A stretch of DNA of 55,287 nt from Oscillospiraceae bacterium (lineage in GTDB: Bacteria > Bacillota > Clostridia > Oscillospirales > Oscillospiraceae): NCBI GenBank assembly GCA_017622295.1, contig JAGARK010000024.1, positions 1 to 55,287 of the forward strand, written 5' to 3'. Both the position numbers and the translations under genes were made by a program. The notes under the pieces are model-generated. The model searched no databases and had not been told where the DNA came from. It saw only the letters and a program-made list of their open reading frames with translations. Positions 48,600-55,287 of this stretch are shown here, piece after piece. Position 1 is the first letter of the stretch; each line of letters begins with the position of its first letter.

Positions 48600-50300
48600 T
48601 CAGAGGGGATAGTTCTCCGGGAACAGGGTGTGCCACAGCAGATATGCAACGTCTGCGTCGTCCACATTGTCGTCGCCGGTGAAGTCGGCATCGCCGGAGA
48701 TCGCGTAGTTCTCCGGGAACAGGGTGTGCCACAGCAGCAGCGCCACGTCAGCATCATCCACGATGTCGTCGGCGTTCAGGTCGCCGGGGAGGCCAAGCTC
48801 ATAGGGGATATATGCGATCACCTTTGCGCCGTAAACATCCTGATAATACCACCATGACTCATATTTGGCGGGGAAGTATACATCGACCTCAAGCGTTCCA
48901 AATGCATTTTCTCCGATTACGGGCTGATCGCCCCGGAACCAGATGTTTGCCAGATTGGAGTCGTAAAAAGCACCTTTGCCGATGGTTATGACGCCTTCGG
49001 GAATCGTGATCTCCTTCAGACTGTAGCAGAATGCAAATGCGTATTCACCGATGGAGGTAAGGCTGTCCGGCAGGGTTACACTACTCAAGTATTTGCAGTT
49101 GGAGAACGTACTGTCGCTGATGGAGGTGATCCCCTCGGGGATCGTCACTTCTGTAACAGTGATCGGAACTTCAAGCAGCTGCGTCTGATCCTTGTTGAAC
49201 AGCATACCGTCAAGACTGGAATAATAGGGATTATCTTCCGCTACATGGATGGCAGTCAGGGAGGCGTTGCTGTAGATGGCCTTATGCCCCATGGATTCAA
49301 CGGTACTGGACAAAGTGATTTCGGTCAGGTTGGAACACATAGCGAAACAATAGGTGCACAGGGATGTAATACCCTCTTCCACAACGAAAGCGGTGATTTG
49401 CTTCCGGTAATCCTTCCAGGGGATATTGGTGTAGTCATAATCCCCCATAGGTCCGGTGCCGGAGATGGTCAGGAGGCCTTCGTCGTTCAGCGTCCAGCTG
49501 GCGTTCTCGCCGCAGGTGCCGCTGGCAACCACAGGGATCTCAATTTCGGTGTCCCCGCCGGTGTAGGTATAGGGCTCCCAGGTGACGCGGCCGCCGTAGT
49601 CCTGCATGACGTCGGAGGTCCAGGTGGCGTTGTTTTCAGGATATCGGCATATCATGTTGATCAGCAGTCCGTTGCCGGAGAAGACAGAGCCTCCGAACGC
49701 AGGGGCGTTGCCTTCGAAGGCCACGGTGCGAAGATTCTCGCAGGAACGGAAGCAATAGGATTCCAGGGTTTCGACGCTGGCGGGAATGGTGATCTCTGTC
49801 AGAGTCCGGCAGGAATCGAAGGCGCTGTAACCGACGTAGATCAGGCGGTTGCTGAGTTCAATGGATTCGAGGCCGTCGCAGTTGTAGAAGGCCTGCATGC
49901 CGATGCTCTTCACATTTTGCGGCAGGACAAGCTCTGTCAGACTGCGGCACCAGTAGAAGGCGTAGGGTTCGATGGCGGTGACGCTGTCGGGGATGGAGAC
50001 GCTTTCCATTTGATAGCACTTATAGAAGCAGTAGTAGCCGATGTTTGTAATGCCGTCTTCGACCACGGCGGCGGTGATATCCTCATAGTATTTGAACCAG
50101 GGAATGTCAGACTCCATGGAGCAGCGGGGGATCTCGCCGGAGCCGGAGAGGGTCAGCAGGCCATTGCTGTCCAGTGTCCAGGAGATGTTGCTGCCTGTGA
50201 TCGTGCCGCTGTCCACGATTTCTGCCGCGGAAGCCGTCACCGGCACAAGAGAGCAAAGAAGGCAGATGACCAGAGCAAGAGATAAAATGCGGTTTTTCAT
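48600..50300 (-). CDS. secreted BspA-type leucine-rich-repeat protein with C-terminal dockerin
   Basis: A 566-residue exported protein (signal peptide ~1-26, ending ASAAE). It has two similar sections that start with GxISWTLDxxGLLTLSGxGxI-type motifs, each followed by BspA/LRR_5 repeats such as SVSIPDSVTAIEPYAFYWC, LTEITIPASVETLESYCFRSC and SVTLPDSLTSIGEYAFAFC. These repeats are common in adhesins. The last ~65 residues are a dockerin: GDLNADDIVDDADVALLLWH and ADFTGDDNVDDADVAYLLWH, each with TLFPENY. Own promoter, own terminator. Confidence 0.9.
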   Translation of the reverse strand: MKNRILSLALVICLLCSLVPVTASAAEIVDSGTITGSNISWTLDSNGLLTLSGSGEIPRCSMESDIPWFKYYEDITAAVVEDGITNIGYYCFYKCYQMESVSIPDSVTAIEPYAFYWCRSLTELVLPQNVKSIGMQAFYNCDGLESIELSNRLIYVGYSAFDSCRTLTEITIPASVETLESYCFRSCENLRTVAFEGNAPAFGGSVFSGNGLLINMICRYPENNATWTSDVMQDYGGRVTWEPYTYTGGDTEIEIPVVASGTCGENASWTLNDEGLLTISGTGPMGDYDYTNIPWKDYRKQITAFVVEEGITSLCTYCFAMCSNLTEITLSSTVESMGHKAIYSNASLTAIHVAEDNPYYSSLDGMLFNKDQTQLLEVPITVTEVTIPEGITSISDSTFSNCKYLSSVTLPDSLTSIGEYAFAFCYSLKEITIPEGVITIGKGAFYDSNLANIWFRGDQPVIGENAFGTLEVDVYFPAKYESWWYYQDVYGAKVIAYIPYELGLPGDLNADDIVDDADVALLLWHTLFPENYAISGDADFTGDDNVDDADVAYLLWHTLFPENYPL

Positions 50301-50329
50301 AAGATTCCCTCCTTATAATATCTGATTTT

Positions 50330-50358
50330 ACTATATCATGAAATCGAAATATCAGCAA
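50330..50358 (-). promoter_or_regulatory. promoter of the LRR-dockerin gene
   Basis: On the minus strand, TTGCTG (50353-50358) lies 17 nt before TATAGT (50330-50335). Confidence 0.75.
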
Positions 50359-50459
50359 TATGGATTCCCCAAAATAGAATTTTTTACTGCGGAGCCTGCA
50401 AATATGCTGCCGCAAGCTGCGCTGCACTGAAAAGCATCCGCCCTGCAGACGAATCGGCA

Positions 50460-50489
50460 GTCAAATGGACGAGCGCGGACGAATACAAT
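50460..50489 (+). promoter_or_regulatory. candidate sigma-E-type promoter of sigK
   Basis: GTCAAATG (50460-50467) and AATACAAT (50482-50489), separated by 14 nt, match the sigma-E pattern (GTCATATT / CATACAnT) at 6 of 8 and 7 of 8 positions. SigE-controlled transcription of sigK is established in Bacillus and fits the position, 20 nt before the start codon. Confidence 0.6.
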
Positions 50490-50508
50490 TCCATCGGAGG
50501 TGATGGGT

Positions 50509-51189
50509 ATGCTGGCAGCCGCATGGCTGATGCTTGGCAGTTTGTTGTATTCACTGCAGCTTTCCACCGGAAGCTTTCCGAAACCACTGACCCGTGAGGA
50601 GGAACAGCATTATCTGCAGTTGGCCGCCAAGGGGGACATAGACGCCCGCAATGTGCTGATCGAGCGGAATCTCCGGCTTGTGGCACACATTATGAAAAAG
50701 TATTACGCCCAGACATCGGACCAGGAAGATCTGATTTCAATCGGGACCATCGGTCTGATCAAGGGAATCAGTACGTTCGATGCGTCCAAAGGTGCCAGAT
50801 TGGCTACCTATGCAGCGCGGTGTGTGGAAAACGAAATCCTGATGCATTTTCGTTCCCAGCGCAAAAGTGCGCAGGATGTGTCGCTGTCGGACTACATCGA
50901 AACGGGCAGCGATGGGGCAGCTCTGTCACTGATGGATGTGGTCAGTGATGATTGGGACCTTCTGGATAATGTGACCCGGCGGGAGTCCATACAGGAACTG
51001 CGCAGCACAATCGATACCTGCCTGACGGATCAGGAGCGGCAGGTGGTTGCGCTGCGCTATGGCCTGTATGGTAATGCGCCTCAGCGCCAGCGGGAGGTTG
51101 CCCAAAAAACCGGCATCAGCAGGAGCTATGTATCCCGCATTGAAAAGCGGGCGCTGGAGAAGCTGCGTGCTGCGCTGGATGGGCAGTGA
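50509..51189 (+). CDS. sigK: late-sporulation mother-cell sigma factor SigK
   Basis: Directs mother-cell transcription late in sporulation (coat and cortex genes). The 226-residue product starts with a hydrophobic pro-sequence (MLAAAWLMLGSLLYSLQL) typical of membrane-held pro-sigma-K, then FPKPLTREEEQHYLQLAAKGDIDARNVLIERNLRLVAHIMKKY, EDLISIGTIGLIKGISTFD, LATYAARCVENEILMHFR and region 4 ending GISRSYVSRIEKRALEKL. The start was set at ATG 50509, eight nt after GGAGG; an ATG at 50503 is too close. The gene is intact, with no skin-type insertion. Confidence 0.95.
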   Translation: MLAAAWLMLGSLLYSLQLSTGSFPKPLTREEEQHYLQLAAKGDIDARNVLIERNLRLVAHIMKKYYAQTSDQEDLISIGTIGLIKGISTFDASKGARLATYAARCVENEILMHFRSQRKSAQDVSLSDYIETGSDGAALSLMDVVSDDWDLLDNVTRRESIQELRSTIDTCLTDQERQVVALRYGLYGNAPQRQREVAQKTGISRSYVSRIEKRALEKLRAALDGQ

Positions 51190-51191
51190 TG

Positions 51192-51221
51192 AAAAAACCG
51201 CACCGACAGGTGCGGTTTTTT
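51192..51221. terminator. bidirectional terminator after sigK
   Basis: A 13-bp stem (51192-51204 with 51209-51221) with A6 and T6 ends; serves sigK and the convergent XRE gene. Confidence 0.92.
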
Positions 51222-51229
51222 GATGTTGC

Positions 51230-51955
51230 TTATGTCCGGTTGTCCACGATCAGCATGTTCAGTTTCTTCCAGCGGCGCAGTTCCTTGGGCGTAATGAGCA
51301 GGTGCTGCTTCAACTCCTCGGTTGGTTCCTGGGGCGTCAGGGTGACCAGACATTTGAAAGCACAGGGCATCAGATCTGCACTGGAAATGCCGCACAAAAG
51401 ACCTTCGGAAAAATCCCGCAGGTCCAGGGGATTAAAGATGTACAGCAGATCTTCCTCCAGGGTGTTGTATTGATTTACGAAAGAGAAACGAATCAGCATA
51501 TCGCTGTAAACGACCTTTCCGGAGTAGAGGATTTCGCTGCTGCGGCCGGATTCTGTGACGGCGCTGATGGACAGGGAGGCTTCATAGTTTCCGGAGGAGT
51601 CGGCAGTGCGGCGGATGTTGATGACGCCGTCCTTCAGGCGGTTATAGCGGCCGTCATAGAAATAGAAGTACAGCCGCTCCGCTTGGAAAAAGGGGCTCCG
51701 GCCGATGTGGCTGACGGGCGCGGGAATGCTCTGGGGACGCGGGGGGCGATAATCCGTCAGCTGATGCAGCGGCACATCCAGGGCGGTGCTGATGTCATAA
51801 AGAGTTTCGATATCCAGGGTGATTTCCCCGTTTTCGTATTTGCTGACACTGGCCCGGCTCTTGTGGATCAGCTCCGCCAGCTGCTGCAGCGTCAGATTCC
51901 GGGCTTTGCGGTGGCAGCGGATTCGCTGGCCGATAAATTTATTGATCTGGCTCAT
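51230..51955 (-). CDS. XRE-family regulator with C-terminal ligand-type domain
   Basis: An N-terminal Cro/C1 HTH (~7-62: IGQRIRCHRKARNLTLQQLAELIHKSRASVSKYENGEITLDIETLYDISTALDVPLHQL) is followed by a Pro-rich hinge and a ~165-residue beta-rich domain (FFQAERLYFYFYDGRYNRLKDGVINIRR, GKVVYSDMLIRFSFVNQYNT). The C-terminal part resembles other single-copy Clostridia regulators, with unknown ligand. The start at 51955 (MSQINKF) is preferred; a start four codons upstream is possible. The promoter region contains GTTTCAT/ATGAAAC half-sites, which suggests autoregulation. Confidence 0.82.
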   Translation of the reverse strand: MSQINKFIGQRIRCHRKARNLTLQQLAELIHKSRASVSKYENGEITLDIETLYDISTALDVPLHQLTDYRPPRPQSIPAPVSHIGRSPFFQAERLYFYFYDGRYNRLKDGVINIRRTADSSGNYEASLSISAVTESGRSSEILYSGKVVYSDMLIRFSFVNQYNTLEEDLLYIFNPLDLRDFSEGLLCGISSADLMPCAFKCLVTLTPQEPTEELKQHLLITPKELRRWKKLNMLIVDNRT

Positions 51956-52026
51956 TTCTTTCACCATGTTTCGTAAGAATATACTTTTTCCTCAGTGAGT
52001 AATTCCTGAAGAGCGGGATTACATCT

Positions 52027-52057
52027 GTTTCATGAGGCTATTCTATCATAATGAAAC
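52027..52057. promoter_or_regulatory. inverted repeat GTTTCAT-17-ATGAAAC, candidate operator
   Basis: Half-sites at 52027-52033 and 52051-52057 straddle the -10 box of the XRE gene's promoter, the expected place for autorepression. Confidence 0.45.
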
Positions 52058-52069
52058 TTTTTACGTCAA
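52040..52069 (-). promoter_or_regulatory. promoter of the XRE gene at 51230-51955
   Basis: On the minus strand, TTGACG (52064-52069) and TAGAAT (52040-52045) are 18 nt apart, about 85 nt before the start codon. Confidence 0.7.
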
Positions 52070-52098
52070 TAGTTGATTGAAAAGAAACTAATGGCGAT

Positions 52099-52127
52099 TT
52101 GCACAGGTGAAGGATGCGCAGTATAAT
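52099..52127 (+). promoter_or_regulatory. promoter of the NSS transporter gene
   Basis: TTGCAC (52099-52104) is 17 nt before a perfect TATAAT (52122-52127); the start codon is 31 nt further. Confidence 0.85.
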
Positions 52128-52158
52128 ACGAAGCATGTGACAAAAAAGGGGAAAAACT

Positions 52159-53550
52159 ATGGAAAACAAAAAGAAAAGCGGATTCAGCGGATCCATCGGA
52201 TTCGTGCTGTCTGCAGCAGGCAGCGCTGTGGGTGTGGGAAACATCTGGCGATTTCCCTATCTGGCTGCCCAGGACGGAGGCGGACTGTTCATTCTGGTCT
52301 ATCTGATTCTGGTGCTGACTTTTGGATTTACGCTGCTGACCACCGACATTGCCATCGGCCGCCGGACGCAGAAAAATCCCATGAAGGCCTTCGCGAGCCT
52401 GCATCCAAAGTGGGATTTCCTGGGCAAGCTGACCTTTCTGGTTCCCGCCATCATCATGACCTATTACTCCGTCATCGGCGGGTGGATTCTGAAGTATATC
52501 GCCGTTTTCCTGACGGGGCAGGGGGTAGCCGCAGCGCAGAATGGATATTTTGATTCCTTCATTTCTGCCCCGGTGGCGCCTGTTGTGTTCATGCTGGCAT
52601 TCCTGGCGGTTACGGCCTTTATCGTCTATTCCGGGGTTGAGAAGGGTGTGGAGCGCTTTTCCAAATTGGTTATGCCGGGGCTGCTGGTGATGATCCTGGG
52701 AATTTCCATCTTTTCACTGACACTGCGGCATACCGATGCGGACGGCACGGTGCGGACCGGTTTACAGGGCATGGCGGTATACCTGATTCCTGATTTCTCG
52801 GGACTGACGCTTGGCAGGTTTCTGAAGATTCTGCTGGATGCTATGAGTCAGCTCTTCTTTTCTCTCAGCGTGGCCATGGGCATCATGATCACCTATGGAA
52901 CCTACGTTGACAAAAATGTGAACCTGAGCCATGCGATCAGCCAGATCGAGATTTTTGACACCGGCGTTGCGCTGCTGGCGGGGGCCATGATCATCCCGGC
53001 GATCTATGTGTTCTCCGGAACCGAGGGCATGACCTCCGGTCCGGGCCTGATGTTTGTATCGCTGCCGAAGGTTTTTCAAGCCATGGGCAGCTTGTGTACG
53101 GTTCTGGGCGTTGTATTTTTTGTGATGGTTGCTCTGGCGGCCCTGACCTCCAGTGTGTCGATCATGGAAACCCTGGTAGCCAGCTGCATGGAGATGTTCC
53201 ACACCACCCGCAAGAAGATGAGTCTGCTCATCGGTCTGCTCTCCGCCGGTGCTTCGACGCTGATCTGCATGGGCTACAATGTGCTCTATTTCAAAGTAAC
53301 TCTGCCCAACGGAACGGTAGGCCAGCTGCTGGATGTGATGGACTATGTCAGCAATTCCTTCCTGATGCCGCTGATCTCGCTGCTGACTTGCATTCTGGTT
53401 GGCTGGGTCATCAAACCCCGGTGGATCGCGGAGGAAATGGAATCCAGCGGCCATATTTTCCGCCGCAAAAGGATGTATGGGTTTATGATTCGGTATGCCG
53501 CCCCAGTAATTCTGGTGATTCTGTTTTTGCAGTCCACGGGAATTCTGTAA
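52159..53550 (+). CDS. sodium-dependent transporter, NSS family
   Basis: Neurotransmitter:sodium symporter fold (LeuT-like), moving an amino acid or related amine with Na+. The 463-residue protein has ~11 transmembrane helices. It opens with FSGSIGFVLSAAGSAVGVGNIWRFPYLAAQDGGGLFILVYLI, the classic NSS helix 1 unwound substrate region. Later come GMTSGPGLMFVSLPKVF and FFVMVALAALTSSVSIMETLVA. A Tyr and Asn in the sodium-binding stretches are retained. The substrate cannot be inferred. ATG follows AAAGGGG. Own promoter and terminator. Confidence 0.95.
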   Translation: MENKKKSGFSGSIGFVLSAAGSAVGVGNIWRFPYLAAQDGGGLFILVYLILVLTFGFTLLTTDIAIGRRTQKNPMKAFASLHPKWDFLGKLTFLVPAIIMTYYSVIGGWILKYIAVFLTGQGVAAAQNGYFDSFISAPVAPVVFMLAFLAVTAFIVYSGVEKGVERFSKLVMPGLLVMILGISIFSLTLRHTDADGTVRTGLQGMAVYLIPDFSGLTLGRFLKILLDAMSQLFFSLSVAMGIMITYGTYVDKNVNLSHAISQIEIFDTGVALLAGAMIIPAIYVFSGTEGMTSGPGLMFVSLPKVFQAMGSLCTVLGVVFFVMVALAALTSSVSIMETLVASCMEMFHTTRKKMSLLIGLLSAGASTLICMGYNVLYFKVTLPNGTVGQLLDVMDYVSNSFLMPLISLLTCILVGWVIKPRWIAEEMESSGHIFRRKRMYGFMIRYAAPVILVILFLQSTGIL

Positions 53551-53557
53551 GGATATC

Positions 53558-53579
53558 AGACAGCCCTTCGGGGCTGTCT
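53558..53579 (+). terminator. terminator of the NSS gene
   Basis: AGACAGCCC and GGGCTGTCT pair around a TTCG tetraloop and are followed by TTCTTTTTT. Confidence 0.93.
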
Positions 53580-53609
53580 TTCTTTTTTGCGAAAAAATCA
53601 AATTAGGGG

Positions 53610-53638
53610 TTGACAAAATAGAAAACGTATGCTAGAAT
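53610..53638 (+). promoter_or_regulatory. promoter of tRNA-fMet
   Basis: A perfect TTGACA (53610-53615) and TAGAAT (53633-53638), 17 nt apart, lie 30 nt before the tRNA. Confidence 0.9.
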
Positions 53639-53668
53639 AACTGAGCAATCGAGAGGTGCACCGAATAT

Positions 53669-53744
53669 CGCGGAGTAGAGCAGTTGGAAGCTCGTCGGGC
53701 TCATAACCCGGAGGTCGTAGGTTCGAGTCCTGCCTCCGCAACCA
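53669..53744 (+). tRNA. initiator tRNA-fMet (CAT), CCA encoded
   Basis: The acceptor is CGCGGAG/CTCCGCA with the diagnostic C1-A72 mismatch of initiator tRNA. The anticodon loop is CTCATAA with three G-C pairs beneath it (GGG/CCC). The T-arm is TAGGTTCGAGTCCTG and CCA is encoded. 76 nt. It has a promoter and a terminator of its own and stands next to an integrase gene. Confidence 0.95.
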
Positions 53745-53752
53745 TAAAAATA

Positions 53753-53777
53753 CCCGGTATTCACTACGAATACCGGG
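53753..53777 (+). terminator. terminator of tRNA-fMet
   Basis: CCCGGTATTC pairs with GAATACCGGG around ACTAC and is followed by ATTTTT. Confidence 0.9.
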
Positions 53778-53821
53778 ATTTTTCTAACTTTTAGGGCTGT
53801 TTTGAAAACGGCCCTTTTATC

Positions 53822-53851
53822 ATTTTGGGCCAATTTTGGGCCAATGGGCCA
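53822..53851. repeat. tandem 11-bp direct repeats near the integrase
   Basis: ATTTTGGGCCA occurs at 53822-53832 and immediately again at 53833-53843, followed by ATGGGCCA (53844-53851) and a diverged ATTTTGGGTCA at ~53863-53873. Tandem sites with one-helical-turn spacing next to an integrase gene are typical of arm-type binding sites. Confidence 0.65.
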
Positions 53852-53873
53852 GAAAATTGATAATTTTGGGTCA

Positions 53874-53900
53874 CCGTCCGGGATCACCGGGCGGCTTTTT
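53874..53900 (+). terminator. hairpin with T-tract at the 3' end of the integrase gene
   Basis: CCGTCCGG pairs with CCGGGCGG (one G-T pair) and is followed on the plus strand by CTTTTTTT. It could stop readthrough from the tRNA toward the integrase (antisense). Confidence 0.6.
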
Positions 53901-55286
53901 TTATGCCTTCTTCCGGAGCAGCACGTCGGCGATACATTCGGACGCCTTCGCTTTGTTTTCCTCTATGATGTGGCTGTAAAAGTTTTCTGTGGTGGTGACG
54001 CTGGCGTGGCCCAGCTGCTTCGACACCGTGACAATATCGGTACCGTTTGCCAGGAGGACGGAGGCCACCGTGTGGCGGAAGGCGTGGGGGTTGATATGTG
54101 GCAGGCCATGGCGGGCGGAGAAGTCATTGAGCCAGCCGGTGATACTGTCGGGGCTCATGTGGTCGCCGTTGTCCTGGGTGAAGACGTAGCCGGTGTGCTG
54201 CCAGCGATCGCCGTTTGCAAGCTGGAGCCGGAGCTGTTCCCGCCGGTGCTGCCGAAGTAAGTCCTTTGTTTCCTGGGGCAACGTCAAAATACGGACGTCG
54301 CTGGTTTTGGTGGGGCCGTCCACAATGCCCTGGCTTTTGGTTATTACCAGGGAACGGTCAATGCGGACTTTGCCGGTGTCCAGATCAACCTTTTCCCACT
54401 TCAGGGCCATGATCTCGCCCCGGCGGCAACCGGTGACGATCATCAGGTGGGTGATCGCCCGCCACTTCAGCGGCTCATGCTCCAGGGCCTTCAGGATCGC
54501 GGCGATCTGTTCCGGCTGAAAGTAGTTCGGGTCTTTCTTCTCTGTCCGTGGCGGGGTGGCCTTCGCTGCTGCGTTGTACGGTACCAGCATTTCCTTTTCC
54601 GCCTGGGTCAGGATCGTGGAGATCAGCCGATGGTGCTCCAGGATCGTCTTGTCTGCCAGCGGGGCGGTGTTCTTCTCCACCCTGAAGACTTCCTCCAGGC
54701 GTTTGCCCATGGCCTGGGCGATCGCTGCGGCCTTTTCTTCGCTGATCGGTTCGCCCCTGGTAGCGGTGCCTACGGTGGCGGCGGAGATTCCGGCGGCCTC
54801 TGCGATCGCTGTCCTGGTCTTTTTGTTCTTCTTCAGCCAGGCCGGAATGTCAATGCGGGCCGTGGCGCTGCCGCCACCTTCGCGGATCCCAGGCTCTGCC
54901 AGGTTCTTGTAGAAGCTGTTCAGGTGCTGCGGGCGGAGGTCAATCAGCTTAATGTGGCCGATCGCGGCGTTGATCCGGCCCAGCAGCTCCCGGTACCGGT
55001 CAAGGGTCCGGGTGCGAACGCCGGTGCGTTCCTTCAGCTCCAGCACATACTCCGCATAGTCTGCGAAGGTCTGCCGGTTATCCAGGGCGTAACCCTGTTC
55101 GATCGAGCGCTCAAAGTCTGCGGCGGCCCGCTGGACGGCCTTCTGGATCTGCCGTTCTGTCATACCGGCGGCGGGCTTGTAGGTCGTCCTGTGGCGGATC
55201 CGCTTGCCGGAGGTATCGAAGCCGCCGGAGACGCTGATCCGGTAGGTGGTGCCGGTTTTGCCGGTGATCTTTTCAATCGTTGCCAT
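53901..55286 (-). CDS. int: tyrosine-type site-specific integrase with internal HTH domain
   Basis: Catalyses integration and excision of a mobile element. The 461-residue protein has an N-terminal arm-binding part (1-65). The core-binding (SAM-like) domain begins near 70 (QTFADYAEYVLELKER) and is interrupted at ~150-206 by a complete Cro/C1-type HTH (KTRTAIAEAAGISAATVGTATRGEPISEEKAAAIAQAMGKRLEEVF). The catalytic domain has R288 (TGCRRGEI), K327 (PTKTSDVR), H401 and R404 (HAFRH), H427 (GHASV) and the nucleophile Y437 (ENFYSH). It points toward tRNA-fMet, the likely attachment site, and the rest of the element should lie beyond the right edge. Confidence 0.92.
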   Translation of the reverse strand: MATIEKITGKTGTTYRISVSGGFDTSGKRIRHRTTYKPAAGMTERQIQKAVQRAAADFERSIEQGYALDNRQTFADYAEYVLELKERTGVRTRTLDRYRELLGRINAAIGHIKLIDLRPQHLNSFYKNLAEPGIREGGGSATARIDIPAWLKKNKKTRTAIAEAAGISAATVGTATRGEPISEEKAAAIAQAMGKRLEEVFRVEKNTAPLADKTILEHHRLISTILTQAEKEMLVPYNAAAKATPPRTEKKDPNYFQPEQIAAILKALEHEPLKWRAITHLMIVTGCRRGEIMALKWEKVDLDTGKVRIDRSLVITKSQGIVDGPTKTSDVRILTLPQETKDLLRQHRREQLRLQLANGDRWQHTGYVFTQDNGDHMSPDSITGWLNDFSARHGLPHINPHAFRHTVASVLLANGTDIVTVSKQLGHASVTTTENFYSHIIEENKAKASECIADVLLRKKA

Positions 55287-55287
55287 A

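Noticed and set aside
44469-50300. Classical cellulosome cluster
   Set aside because: The dockerin proteins are a lysozyme, a beta-rich protein and an LRR protein; there is no cellulase, xylanase, scaffoldin or cohesin in the window.
53603-53887. Minus-strand frame of 94 codons containing GGRTRTYDLRVMSPTSFQLLYSAI
   Set aside because: This is the antisense of tRNA-fMet. The same peptide is a well-known spurious product wherever tRNA-Met is translated backwards; no ribosome binding site or codon bias supports it.

Overview
The window looks like a chromosomal segment from a spore-forming, anaerobic gut Clostridium-class bacterium, most likely Oscillospiraceae (Ruminococcaceae-like). The reasons are moderately high GC, strong AGGAGG ribosome binding sites, TTGACA/TATAAT promoters, T-box and lysine riboswitches, Spo0A-like and SigK sporulation factors, Firmicutes gene orders (yggS-sepF-divIVA-ileS; gdpP-rplI-dnaB-tilS-hpt-ftsH) and dockerin-tailed secreted proteins. 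The family assignment is inferred from gene content, not from a database search. Most of the window is ordinary core genome. The right edge enters what looks like an integrative element.

Layout. 1-610: a minus-strand tRNA-Thr/tRNA-Tyr operon with duplicated tRNA 3' ends and a branched palindrome between the genes. 615-5685: ileS (T-box controlled), divIVA, sepF and yggS. 5872-13972: hfq, miaA, mutL, a CPBP protease, mutS and miaB, all on the minus strand, led by a promoter near 14023. 14153-19183: a zinc-ribbon parvulin foldase; a divergent XRE regulator/59-residue ORF pair with matching operators; the uncharacterised GGGtGRT/NifU-like pair; rpe; and a DUF1540 protein. 19397-23029: htrA, a Spo0A-like regulator and an LCP-family cell-wall ligase.

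23076-28075: a minus-strand run of poorly characterised genes (membrane XRE regulator, 5-formyl-THF cyclo-ligase, membrane protein, DUF1643, DUF6472-like, lipoprotein) plus a CBS-domain protein. 28218-30587: lysA behind a lysine riboswitch, and a hemolysin-III/TrhA membrane protein. 30644-38346: the gdpP-rplI-dnaB-tilS-hpt-ftsH run. 38590-40432: RNase J with a long structured leader and a TTG start. 40725-44422: an ECF sigma/DUF4179 pair, a dihydrouridine synthase and a CAP lipoprotein.

44469-50300: three consecutive, separately promoted genes for secreted proteins that all end in the same type of dockerin (a GH25 lysozyme, a large beta-rich protein and a BspA-type leucine-rich-repeat protein). 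50509-53550: sigK, an XRE regulator and an NSS transporter. 53669-55286: initiator tRNA-fMet followed by 11-bp direct repeats and a tyrosine recombinase whose N-terminal half contains an inserted Cro/C1-type HTH domain.

Four intergenic gaps carry copies of an AT-rich, TGCATT-ended repeat, one of which supplies the last codons of miaB. The strongest candidates for undescribed biology are the dockerin trio, the XRE/59-residue switch, the GGGtGRT/NifU pair, the HTH-containing integrase with its tandem repeats, and the RNase J leader.
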